Of a stretch of DNA of 6,785 nt, positions 1-5,508 are shown piece after piece. Position numbers and translations under genes: made by a program. Source of the DNA: Oscillospiraceae bacterium. GTDB lineage: Bacteria > Bacillota > Clostridia > Christensenellales > Aristaeellaceae. Each line of letters begins with the position of its first letter. The stretch's first letter is position 1. The notes below the pieces were generated by a model. That model was not told where the DNA came from. It did no database searches and saw only the letters and a list, made by a program, of their open reading frames with translations. The stretch lies in NCBI GenBank assembly GCA_031266295.1, contig JAISBH010000227.1, positions 1-6,785 on the forward strand. Direction: 5' to 3'.

Positions 1-225
1 GAGAACGCCGGTATCCGCGCTGAATGCGACCTGCGCAATGAGAAGATAGGCTTCAAAATCCGTGAAGCCCAACTAGAAAAGACGCCCTACATGGTCGTGC
101 TGGGCGATCAAGAAGTTGAATCCGGCGAACTGGCGATCCGTGGCCGCAAGGGTGATCTAGGCAAGACGACCCTCGACGCGTTCACCGCCATGTTGACGGC
201 GGAGATTCAAACCCGCGCTCTCTAA
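1..225 (+). CDS. thrS: Threonyl-tRNA synthetase, C-terminal fragment (5' end outside window)
   Basis: The frame is open from base 1 and gives 74 residues before TAA at 223-225. Threonyl-tRNA synthetase is a cytosolic class II enzyme that joins threonine to tRNA-Thr using ATP. What is visible is the end of the C-terminal anticodon-binding domain: a NAGIRAECDLRNEKIGFKIR stretch, then TPYMVVLGDQEVESGELAIR, then KGDLGKTTLDAFTAML. These match the family pattern of a helix, the 'P-y-mlVvGdkE' strand, the 'vavR.R...dlG' turn and a final helix. The catalytic and editing domains lie upstream of the window. No T-tailed terminator directly follows the stop; the next 54 bases are C-rich and G-poor, and a strong hairpin comes about 200 bases later. 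Related HGTP-domain synthetases (prolyl, histidyl) share the fold, but the 'vRgRkGDLG' ending fits ThrRS best. Confidence 0.93.
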   Translation, partial: ENAGIRAECDLRNEKIGFKIREAQLEKTPYMVVLGDQEVESGELAIRGRKGDLGKTTLDAFTAMLTAEIQTRAL

Positions 226-290
226 CCGCACCAACCGTCGCCTAACCGCGCTCCACCCACACCCACACCGCAACCGCTGAAGGCAGTTAG

Positions 291-403
291 CCCGTCTAGT
301 CGTCAAGGGTAAGGTGGAGATTTTCCAAAGTCGCGTTGGCGAGAGACTCACGAAACCAACCCGCAAGCGGCTTTGGAAAATACTACCTGACCTTGACGAC
401 GGG
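291..403. repeat. Long imperfect inverted repeat or hairpin (about 113 nt)
   Basis: The two arms pair over most of their length. CCCGT 291-295 pairs with ACGGG 399-403, CGTCAAGG 301-308 with CCTTGACG 391-398, and AGGT 312-315 with ACCT 385-388. ATTTTCCAAAG 320-330 pairs with CTTTGGAAAAT 371-381, TCG 331-333 with CGG 368-370 (one wobble), and GTTGG 335-339 with CCAAC 356-360. That is about 36 pairs with small bulges around a 16-base loop. The element has its own terminal inverted repeats and no T-tract, so it does not look like an ordinary terminator. It may be a decayed MITE-like repeat or a structured 3' UTR; copy number elsewhere in the genome is unknown. Confidence 0.6.
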
Positions 404-427
404 TGTATCGGCGTTCCACAATGAGAA

Positions 428-463
428 AAGGGATTGTCGTATCCATAGATACGACAATCCCTT
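428..463 (-). terminator. Intrinsic terminator of the parA-parB-DUF1015 unit
   Basis: A perfect 16-bp stem (428-443 with 448-463) closes a four-base loop at 444-447. On the minus strand the stem is followed by TTTTCTCATT, a usable U-tract, and it lies about 30 bases past the DUF1015 stop. On the plus strand the tail is only TTGTAAAG, so it may stop thrS transcripts too, but less well. Confidence 0.88.
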
Positions 464-495
464 GTAAAGCAACGTTCCTTCGTTCCTCGTCCCCG

Positions 496-1839
496 TCACC
501 TCAATTTCCGCGCCTCCAGGTAATAACGTTTCTCGCGCGCGTGGCCCATTGAGAATGTCTTTCGAGGCAGCGCGCCATCCTTGGCGATTGCCGGAAACAG
601 ATGCGACTTATCCAGCGCGGGGAGTAATATGCCTATTCGATTCGGCTGCGTGGCTAACTCGCGCAGTGAATCATCGCCATGGATATAATCGACGGAACCG
701 TTCGATTTCCCATAAGCAGGCCTGCAGTCTAAAAATTCCTGGACAATACCGACTACGGTCTGGAATCGCAAACCATCAAACCGTAGAACATATGCTGCAT
801 CACTGGTGATGCAAATAGCAGACTTGTCGTCTGTTTTGTGCGAAAACTCTTGATCGACGCGCTCGATTTGCATGGAACCGCCTTGCGCGTCAACCCACAT
901 CCTAAAATCAGACAGAAACGCGTCCATGCCCGCGTCGTATAAGATCCGGTGTATCGGCTCAAACGCGATGCCGTCGTCGTAGATATTGCACACCTCGGCC
1001 AGCGCAAACCGCAGCGGATGTGTCGCGCGCTGTTCCAGCGGTATCTGTTCGCGTGACTCAAGCCAGACCGCGCGCGCCGCCGCCAGGGAGTGATTGCCGT
1101 CGCCTACCGCTACGCGAATGCCATCCGCCATCGGCAGCGAACGCAGCGCACTTCCGATGGACTCGATATCGTCTGGGTTATCGATCGCCCATCCCTTTAC
1201 AGAACCGCCGTCCAGCATCAGCGGCGCGTCGTACAGTGGGCGCAGTGAATCGCGGCGCGCATATATAGGCTCAATAACGGATCGTTCTTTGTCCTGCAGC
1301 AATAACAGTATGTGAGGTAATTCAAGCGCGGCTTCGCGCCGTATCGCCATGCGCGGCGGTAAACGCTCAATGATAGTGCCTTCTGTTGAACGGATGGGAC
1401 TGGATGAATCGGGCGAGTAGTCATAGCACTCCAGATCGACCGCCGCAATGAGACCAACGCGAGCGGCTCGCTCCACGCTACTATCGCCGGAAACAAACCG
1501 ACGTTCTACAAGCGCGAAACCGAAGAATGACGAAAACAAACCGCGGTCTGTTTCGCTGTGCTGGATTGACTGGCGCATGCTGGAAAGGATGCGGCGCGTC
1601 CGATCGTCCGCGTCAGGCGCGTTCAGGTAAGCCTCGGGCAGGATCATATTCAGCGCGGAGGGCGCGCCGCCGACGAACGCCTCCGCTTCCCGCCAGTACT
1701 CCGGCTGAGACGTGAATTGGTCGCACGCCACAACCGCCCATCGTGTTATATCAATACTTAGTGCGGGAACCAGCACCTCGGCGGGAGCAAGCCCGACGCC
1801 TTCAAACCCATTGTCCATCTGTGCGGCTCGCGAGTTCAT
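496..1839 (-). CDS. DUF1015 family protein
   Basis: This is a 447-residue soluble protein of the DUF1015 family, whose biochemical function is not established. Signatures of the clostridial form are visible: WAVVACDQFTSQPEYW at residues 34-49, LNMILPEAYL at 63-72, EGTIIERLPPR at 153-163, the glycine/histidine motif VGDGNHSLAAA at 245-255, and a C-terminal LPRKTFSMGHAREKRYY at 424-440. There is no signal peptide or membrane segment. The ATG at 1839 is preferred because GGAGGG (1849-1854) sits 9 bases upstream; a second ATG at residue 8 has no such site. The start overlaps the parB stop as ATGA (1836-1839), so translation is probably coupled to parB. A strong terminator follows. The DGNHS motif, by analogy with DGHHR in other members, probably marks the conserved core, but the catalytic role is unknown. 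Confidence 0.9.
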   Translation of the reverse strand: MNSRAAQMDNGFEGVGLAPAEVLVPALSIDITRWAVVACDQFTSQPEYWREAEAFVGGAPSALNMILPEAYLNAPDADDRTRRILSSMRQSIQHSETDRGLFSSFFGFALVERRFVSGDSSVERAARVGLIAAVDLECYDYSPDSSSPIRSTEGTIIERLPPRMAIRREAALELPHILLLLQDKERSVIEPIYARRDSLRPLYDAPLMLDGGSVKGWAIDNPDDIESIGSALRSLPMADGIRVAVGDGNHSLAAARAVWLESREQIPLEQRATHPLRFALAEVCNIYDDGIAFEPIHRILYDAGMDAFLSDFRMWVDAQGGSMQIERVDQEFSHKTDDKSAICITSDAAYVLRFDGLRFQTVVGIVQEFLDCRPAYGKSNGSVDYIHGDDSLRELATQPNRIGILLPALDKSHLFPAIAKDGALPRKTFSMGHAREKRYYLEARKLR

Positions 1840-2684
1840 TCGCGCAATCCCTCCAAAACAGTGTAGAAGCGATCCAACTCCTCAGGATTGTCATAGCGCA
1901 GTACGATGCGTCCGCGCTTGAGCGTGCCGGATATGGCCACGCGCATACCAAACGCCTCGCGCGCGTTGGACGTCAAGCGTTCGAACTCGGGCGGCGGGGT
2001 TTTTATCACCGCCGGACGCGGCGGGGGCGCTTCCTTTTTAGCGGCCTCTTGCTCAAGCGTGCGAACAGACCAGCCTTCATCTATAGCGCGCTGCGCTAAA
2101 TCGATCTGCTTGGCTGCGTCGCCGACGCCCGCGAGCGTGCGCGCGTGTCCGGCGGTCAGCGCGCCTTGCGCGACCCATTCCTGTATCTGCTGCGGGAGCG
2201 CAAGTATCCTCAATAGGTTGGCGATGCTGGGCCGGCTGCGTCCCAGCCTCTGGGAAACGCTCTCTTGAGTCAGCCCGCATTCGTCCATTAGCGCGCGGAT
2301 AGCGGACGCTTCCTCGACGGGGTTTAGATCTTCGCGTTGCAGGTTTTCGATCAGCGCCAGTTCCATGCGGCCTATAGCGTCGGCCTCGCGGATTATAGCC
2401 GGTATGGACGTCAGCCCCGCCAGCCGTGCGGCGCGCCAGCGTCGTTCACCCGCGACAATGCGGTATCGGCCTTGAATCGGGCAAACGATGATAGGCTGCA
2501 ATATCCCCGACTGTTCAATTGAATCAGCCAGCTGCCGCAGTGTCACCGGGTCGAACGACTTACGCGGCTGCTCACGATTCGGGTCGATCTCCGTCAGCGG
2601 AATCTCGTGGATCTGGCTGACGTTTGGCAAAGCGTTTTCCGACAGCAGCGCGTCCAACCCGCGGCCTAAACCCTTTGGTTTCAT
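1836..2684 (-). CDS. parB: Chromosome partitioning protein ParB (Spo0J type)
   Basis: ParB is a CTP-dependent DNA clamp that loads at parS sites and, with ParA, segregates the replication origin. The 282-residue protein has every expected part. The N-terminal KGLGRGLDALL (residues 4-14) is the ParA-stimulating segment. The ParB/sulfiredoxin-type CTPase domain has GERRWRAARLAG at 79-90 and ENLQREDLNPVEEA at 113-126. The helix-turn-helix lies at about 138-162 (LTQESVSQRLGRSRPSIANL), and ALTAGHARTL follows at 175-184. A Lys/Pro-rich linker (about 215-232) leads to the C-terminal dimerisation domain (233-282). The N-terminal KGLG segment and full-length central domain favour ParB over Noc. AGGAG at 2695-2699 lies 10 bases before the ATG, a slightly long spacing. 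parA is 70 bases upstream on the same strand. No good parS match is seen inside the window. Confidence 0.96.
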   Translation of the reverse strand: MKPKGLGRGLDALLSENALPNVSQIHEIPLTEIDPNREQPRKSFDPVTLRQLADSIEQSGILQPIIVCPIQGRYRIVAGERRWRAARLAGLTSIPAIIREADAIGRMELALIENLQREDLNPVEEASAIRALMDECGLTQESVSQRLGRSRPSIANLLRILALPQQIQEWVAQGALTAGHARTLAGVGDAAKQIDLAQRAIDEGWSVRTLEQEAAKKEAPPPRPAVIKTPPPEFERLTSNAREAFGMRVAISGTLKRGRIVLRYDNPEELDRFYTVLEGLRE

Positions 2685-2693
2685 TTAATGAAA
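2679..2693. repeat. Perfect odd palindrome over the parB start codon
   Basis: TTTCATT, one central T, then AATGAAA form a perfect 15-bp palindrome covering the parB ATG (2682-2684) and ending one base from its Shine-Dalgarno (2695-2699). The central spacing differs from the parS consensus, so it is not a canonical parS. It could be an operator or a weak translation-limiting hairpin, or chance in an AT-rich patch. Confidence 0.5.
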
Positions 2694-2710
2694 TCTCCTG
2701 TTGTGCGTTA

Positions 2711-2737
2711 TTACGGCTTTGAGTTCTTACGGCTTTG
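2711..2737. repeat. Short tandem direct repeat between parA and parB
   Basis: TTACGGCTTTG occurs at 2711-2721 and again at 2727-2737, a 16-base period, within the 70-base parA-parB gap. It looks like a small local duplication. No promoter or terminator is evident here, so parA and parB are probably co-transcribed across it. Confidence 0.75.
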
Positions 2738-2754
2738 GGCTTGTGGCTATCGTA

Positions 2755-3555
2755 TCAGGAACGCGCCGAACGTTCAGCGCGTTCTATGAACTCCTTGGCC
2801 AGCTCCTGATATGCCGACGCGCCGATGCTGCGCGGGTCGTACAGATGTACGGGCAGGCCGTGGCTGGGCGCTTCACCCAAGCGGATGTTGCGCGGTATCA
2901 CGCTGGCGTAGACCTGTGTCTTGAAGTGCTTCTTCACTTCCTGTACGACCTGCAGGCCGAGGTTGGTTCTGCCGTCGAGCATCGTCAGCACGACGCCCTC
3001 CACATCCAGGGAAGGGTTAGGGCCGCGCTTTACCATCTGGATTGTGCGCATCAGCTGACCGACGCCTTCGAGCGCGTAATACTCGCACTGGATGGGGATC
3101 AGCACGCTATCAGCGGCGGTGAGCGCGTTTATCGTCAGCTGACCGAGCGACGGCGGGCAGTCGATCATCACGTAGTCGAATGGATTGTCAGGTGTACCGA
3201 CCGACGGTCTGATTATCGCATTCAGCGTTTCTTTCAAAACAGACTCGCGTCTGTTAATGGATAGCAGCTCGACCTCCGCAGCGGCCAGCCGGATGTCGGC
3301 GGGCGCCAGCTTCAGGGTGTCGACAGGCGTGGACAGCAATATATCCGAGATAGGCACGTGCGAGATCAGCGTGTCATACATGCTGCGGCCTACGTCGGCG
3401 GACTGTCCCAGACCGCTGGTCGTATTTGCTTGAGGATCCATGTCGACCACAAGCACCCGTTTGCCCTGCGCGGCGACGCACGCGGCCAAATTGACGACGG
3501 TGGTCGTCTTGCCAACGCCGCCCTTCTGATTCATTACCGCAATAATTCTGTTCAT
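2755..3555 (-). CDS. parA: Chromosome partitioning ATPase ParA (Soj type)
   Basis: ParA is a nucleoid-binding Walker ATPase that dimerises with ATP and is stimulated by ParB to move the chromosome origin; its Soj members also regulate DnaA. The 266-residue protein begins MNRIIAVMNQ and carries the deviant Walker A KGGVGKTT at residues 11-18, the A' motif DMDPQAN at 38-44 and Walker B MIDCPPS at 130-136. It ends with the Soj-type signature PRNIRLGEAPSHGLPVHLYD and a final helix. There is no N-terminal HTH extension, so it is the short chromosomal type rather than the long plasmid type. The open frame extends 52 codons further upstream, but that part runs through the gap terminator and the gap 3' end; the ATG at 3553-3555 matches the family N-terminus exactly. 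No Shine-Dalgarno precedes this ATG, and an extended -10 element ends 6 bases before it, so the mRNA may be leaderless. Confidence 0.95.
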   Translation of the reverse strand: MNRIIAVMNQKGGVGKTTTVVNLAACVAAQGKRVLVVDMDPQANTTSGLGQSADVGRSMYDTLISHVPISDILLSTPVDTLKLAPADIRLAAAEVELLSINRRESVLKETLNAIIRPSVGTPDNPFDYVMIDCPPSLGQLTINALTAADSVLIPIQCEYYALEGVGQLMRTIQMVKRGPNPSLDVEGVVLTMLDGRTNLGLQVVQEVKKHFKTQVYASVIPRNIRLGEAPSHGLPVHLYDPRSIGASAYQELAKEFIERAERSARS

Positions 3556-3561
3556 GGGAAT

Positions 3562-3590
3562 ATGATAGCACAACGCTCCCGTAATTGGAA
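3562..3590 (-). promoter_or_regulatory. Putative extended -10 promoter of parA
   Basis: On the minus strand TGCTATCAT (3562-3570) is a TGn extended -10 with TATCAT matching the hexamer at 5 of 6 positions. A weak -35, TTCCAA (3585-3590), lies 17 bases away. The predicted start point, about 7 bases beyond the -10, falls on the A of the parA ATG (3555). The promoter begins just after the gap terminator. Confidence 0.55.
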
Positions 3591-3600
3591 GCAAAATAAG

Positions 3601-3626
3601 GAATCCTCCCAAGGATGGGAGGATTC
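3601..3626 (-). terminator. Intrinsic terminator of gap
   Basis: A perfect 10-bp stem (GAATCCTCCC 3601-3610 with GGGAGGATTC 3617-3626) encloses a 6-base loop. On the minus strand it is followed by CTTATTTTG, a moderately good U-rich tail, 18 bases past the gap stop codon. It separates gap from the parA unit. Confidence 0.85.
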
Positions 3627-3644
3627 GAGGACTTGCGCCGGATA

Positions 3645-4667
3645 TCAGATAGCCCCGTCTATCTTGGCCATATACTGGATCAGGTCGGCGACCTTCTTGG
3701 AATAGCCCCACTCGTTGTCATACCACGCGACCAGCTTCACGAACGTTGGCGTTAGCTGGATACCGGCCTTAGCGTCGAAGATCGACGTGCGCGGATCGTG
3801 GATAAAGTCGCTGGATACGACGTCGTCCTCGGTGTAGCCGATGATGCCCTTCCAGCGCGGCGACTCGGAGGCTTCCTTCATCGTGGACTTGATCTCGTCC
3901 ATCGTAGTGGGGGTCTTCAGGCTGACGGTCAGATCGACGACGGATACGTCCAGTGTAGGCACGCGCATCGACAGGCCTGTTAGCTTGCCCTTTAGTTCCG
4001 GAATAACCACGCCCACTGCCTTGGCCGCGCCGGTCGACGACGGGATGATATTGCCGGAGGCCGCACGCCCGCCGCGCCAGTCCTTCTTGGACGGGCCGTC
4101 AACGGTCTTCTGGGTAGCGGTGGTGGAGTGAATGGTGGTCATCAGGCCGTCGGAGATGCCAAACTTGTCATTGATGACCGAGGCGAGCGGCGCCAGGCAG
4201 TTGGTTGTGCAGCTCGCGTTGGAGACGATGGTCATGTCGGGCTTGTATGTCTCGTGGTTGACGCCCATGACGAACATTGGGGTTTCCTTGTCCTTGGCCG
4301 GGGCGGTGAGGACGACCTTCTTCGCGCCGCCGGTGAAGTGTTTGCTCGCGCCCGCCTGATCGGTGAATAGGCCAGTGGCTTCGGCTATGTATTCCGCGCC
4401 CGCTTCCTTCCATGGGATCTCCTCGGGCTTCATCGACGCGTAAACGGTTATCGGACGTCCTTCGACGATAAGCTTGCCGTCCTTGATCTCGATTGATCCC
4501 TCGAAGCGCCCGTGAACCGTGTCGTACCGGAGCATATACGCCATATAGTCCAGATCGATGAACGGATCGTTGACCGCGACGACCTCCAACTCGGGCGACT
4601 CCAGCGCGGCCTGGAACACCAGGCGACCGATGCGGCCGAAACCATTGATGCCGATCTCTACTGCCAT
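3645..4667 (-). CDS. gap: Glyceraldehyde-3-phosphate dehydrogenase, phosphorylating, type I
   Basis: This cytosolic glycolytic enzyme oxidises glyceraldehyde 3-phosphate with NAD+ and phosphate to 1,3-bisphosphoglycerate. The 340-residue protein is normal length. The Rossmann motif INGFGRIGR is at residues 7-15, and Asp34 in AVNDPF fits NAD preference. The catalytic segment SNASCTTNCLAPL has Cys153 as nucleophile, and His180 in TTIHS is the general base. The S-loop TATQKTVDGPSKKDWRGGRA and C-terminal KLVAWYDNEWGYS are intact. The ATG at 4665-4667 is chosen because AGGAGG (4675-4680) lies 7 bases upstream and the protein then starts with the family N-terminus; the frame runs 34 codons further up through the promoter. 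Motifs such as NDPFIDLDYMAYMLRYDTVHGRF (given here as residues 33-55) resemble the eukaryotic and gammaproteobacterial GapA/GapC branch more than the classic Bacillus or Clostridium GapA. It is transcribed alone. Confidence 0.97.
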   Translation of the reverse strand: MAVEIGINGFGRIGRLVFQAALESPELEVVAVNDPFIDLDYMAYMLRYDTVHGRFEGSIEIKDGKLIVEGRPITVYASMKPEEIPWKEAGAEYIAEATGLFTDQAGASKHFTGGAKKVVLTAPAKDKETPMFVMGVNHETYKPDMTIVSNASCTTNCLAPLASVINDKFGISDGLMTTIHSTTATQKTVDGPSKKDWRGGRAASGNIIPSSTGAAKAVGVVIPELKGKLTGLSMRVPTLDVSVVDLTVSLKTPTTMDEIKSTMKEASESPRWKGIIGYTEDDVVSSDFIHDPRTSIFDAKAGIQLTPTFVKLVAWYDNEWGYSKKVADLIQYMAKIDGAI

Positions 4668-4674
4668 TTGAATT

Positions 4675-4680
4675 CCTCCT
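4675..4680 (-). promoter_or_regulatory. Ribosome binding site that fixes the gap start
   Basis: The minus strand reads AGGAGG, 7 bases before ATG 4667. This is a consensus Shine-Dalgarno and rules out the longer in-frame start at 4769. Confidence 0.92.
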
Positions 4681-4715
4681 GTTCGGCTTTTGCTCTTATC
4701 TTTCTTCCAGGGTAT

Positions 4716-4744
4716 ATTGTAACCGAATTTGGCCGGGGAATCAA
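4716..4744 (-). promoter_or_regulatory. Sigma-A-type promoter of gap
   Basis: The minus strand reads TTGATT (4739-4744), a 17-base spacer, then TACAAT (4716-4721). The predicted start is near 4709, giving a leader of about 40 bases with a consensus Shine-Dalgarno. It lies downstream of the marR terminator, so gap is probably its own unit. Confidence 0.8.
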
Positions 4745-4827
4745 GCGGCAATGCCGAGACCGTGCGCAAGCCTACGGCGACCGCCAGCGGCGTATGATGA
4801 GCTTAAGTTATATGAATAAGCTGGCAT

Positions 4828-4866
4828 AAAAAAGCCTCCCAGCGACTGATTGTCGGTTCGGAGGCT
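4828..4866 (-). terminator. Intrinsic terminator of marR
   Basis: On the minus strand AGCCTCC (4860-4866) pairs with GGAGGCT (4833-4839), and an inner CGAC/GTCG pairing extends the stem past a small internal loop. A run of six T (4828-4833) follows directly. The stem starts 7 bases beyond the marR stop codon. Confidence 0.88.
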
Positions 4867-4873
4867 CATGGCT

Positions 4874-5341
4874 TCATGATTGAGTTGTGTTCAACACCCT
4901 TGTTATCGTTACCAGCGCCTCCGACAGATCGTTGAAATCCTCCAAAGGTACGTCCTGACCCCATTCTTGAACCTGCTGCACGATTGTGTTGTGTATGGCA
5001 TTGAGTTTTTCTTCGCCTTCAGGCATAATAACAACGTTAACAACACGGCGATCCACTGTGTCGCGTTGGCGGTCTACAAGGCCAACCTCGATCAGGCGGT
5101 CAACGAGCGGCGTTATATTAGGTTTGGCAATGCCTAGCCTTCGAGATATCTCCGATACGGACATGGACCCTGTCTCGCTGAGCATACTCAATACCTGGAC
5201 GTGAGACAGCGGGATACCGTGTTCCGCTTGGATCGTATCCATGTGCAGCAAACGTTTGCGCAGGAGAGGCAGCGAGGCGAATATGTTCCGCGCGATGCGA
5301 TCCACTAATGCCGGATCGATATTCTGGTTAGGGCTGTCCAA
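4874..5341 (-). CDS. MarR-family transcriptional regulator
   Basis: MarR proteins are dimeric winged-helix DNA-binding regulators, usually repressors released by small ligands or oxidation. This one has 155 residues, the usual size. An N-terminal dimerisation helix region (about 8-40) is followed by the winged helix: LSHVQVLSMLSETGSMSVSE at 45-64, the recognition region RRLGIAKPNITPLVDRLIEV at 67-86, and the wing LVDRQRDTVDRRVVNVVI at 88-105. A C-terminal dimerisation helix ends the protein. There are no cysteines, so a redox-sensing OhrR-like mechanism is unlikely. The start is TTG at 5341, supported by AAGGA at 5351-5355 nine bases upstream; the next ATG (residue 34) would cut off the dimerisation helices. 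Its promoter overlaps that of the divergent thiN, so autoregulation and cross-control are plausible. The ligand and targets cannot be told from the sequence. Confidence 0.92.
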   Translation of the reverse strand: MDSPNQNIDPALVDRIARNIFASLPLLRKRLLHMDTIQAEHGIPLSHVQVLSMLSETGSMSVSEISRRLGIAKPNITPLVDRLIEVGLVDRQRDTVDRRVVNVVIMPEGEEKLNAIHNTIVQQVQEWGQDVPLEDFNDLSEALVTITRVLNTTQS

Positions 5342-5371
5342 ACGAGATCATCCTTTCGCCTGTCAGATTCC

Positions 5372-5421
5372 GAACCGCTTGAAGCGATTCATTTGGCAGC
5401 ATCGTCTTATTGACGAATCGC
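5372..5421. promoter_or_regulatory. Operator-like or leader inverted repeats upstream of marR
   Basis: GAACCGCTT-G-AAGCGATTC (5372-5390) is a 19-bp palindrome with one mismatched pair. Its half GCGATTC (5384-5390) is also an exact inverted copy of GAATCGC at 5415-5421, and between them TCGTC/GACGA (5402-5416) forms a small hairpin. The block falls in the predicted marR 5' leader (about 92 bases). It could be a MarR operator read as DNA or a set of competing RNA stems. Confidence 0.45.
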
Positions 5422-5439
5422 GGACGTGCTATCGCTCTT

Positions 5440-5468
5440 ATTATATATTCATGTTGCCGTAAAAGCAA
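5440..5468 (-). promoter_or_regulatory. Sigma-A-type promoter of marR
   Basis: The minus strand reads TTGCTT (5463-5468), a 17-base spacer, then a perfect TATAAT (5440-5445). The predicted start is near 5433, which leaves a leader of about 92 bases before the TTG start. Confidence 0.8.
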
Positions 5469-5481
5469 TACTCTTTATAAA
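5454..5481 (+). promoter_or_regulatory. Sigma-A-type promoter of thiN, overlapping the marR promoter
   Basis: TTGCCG (5454-5459), a 16-base spacer and TATAAA (5476-5481) put the start near 5488, about 20 bases before the GTG. Its -35 lies inside the marR promoter spacer, so polymerase cannot occupy both promoters at once. Confidence 0.65.
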
Positions 5482-5496
5482 ACTTTTGTAGCTGTT

Positions 5497-5501
5497 GGAG
5501 G
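5497..5501 (+). promoter_or_regulatory. Ribosome binding site that fixes the thiN GTG start
   Basis: GGAGG lies 7 bases before GTG 5509-5511, supporting this start over the upstream in-frame ATG at 5410. Confidence 0.85.
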
Positions 5502-5508
5502 AATTATC

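Larger units (their letters stand above)
226..495. other. Non-coding spacer between convergent thrS and DUF1015 genes
   Basis: I see no credible gene here: short open frames lack a ribosome binding site or overlap thrS antisense. The spacer has three parts. Bases 226-279 are C-rich and G-poor on the plus strand (30 C and 8 G of 54). Bases 291-403 form a long imperfect inverted repeat. Bases 428-463 are a near-ideal terminator hairpin for minus-strand transcripts. A short direct repeat CGTTCCT lies near 473-487, just beyond the DUF1015 stop. Confidence 0.7.

Noticed and set aside
157..366. 69-codon minus-strand open frame
   Set aside because: It overlaps thrS antisense and the 291-403 hairpin, has no ribosome binding site and an Arg-rich composition typical of a shadow frame.
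3556..3711. 52-residue N-terminal extension of ParA
   Set aside because: It would be encoded by the gap 3' end and the gap terminator; ParA family proteins start at the MNRIIAVMNQ segment.
4668..4769. 34-residue N-terminal extension of GAPDH
   Set aside because: It reads through the gap promoter and Shine-Dalgarno; the family N-terminus begins at ATG 4667.
5410..5508. 33-residue N-terminal extension of thiamine pyrophosphokinase
   Set aside because: It covers both predicted promoters; GTG 5509 has a GGAGG at ideal distance.
5482..5508. TPP riboswitch upstream of thiN
   Set aside because: The leader is only about 20 bases and none of the conserved TPP aptamer segments (CTGAGA and its partner) is present.
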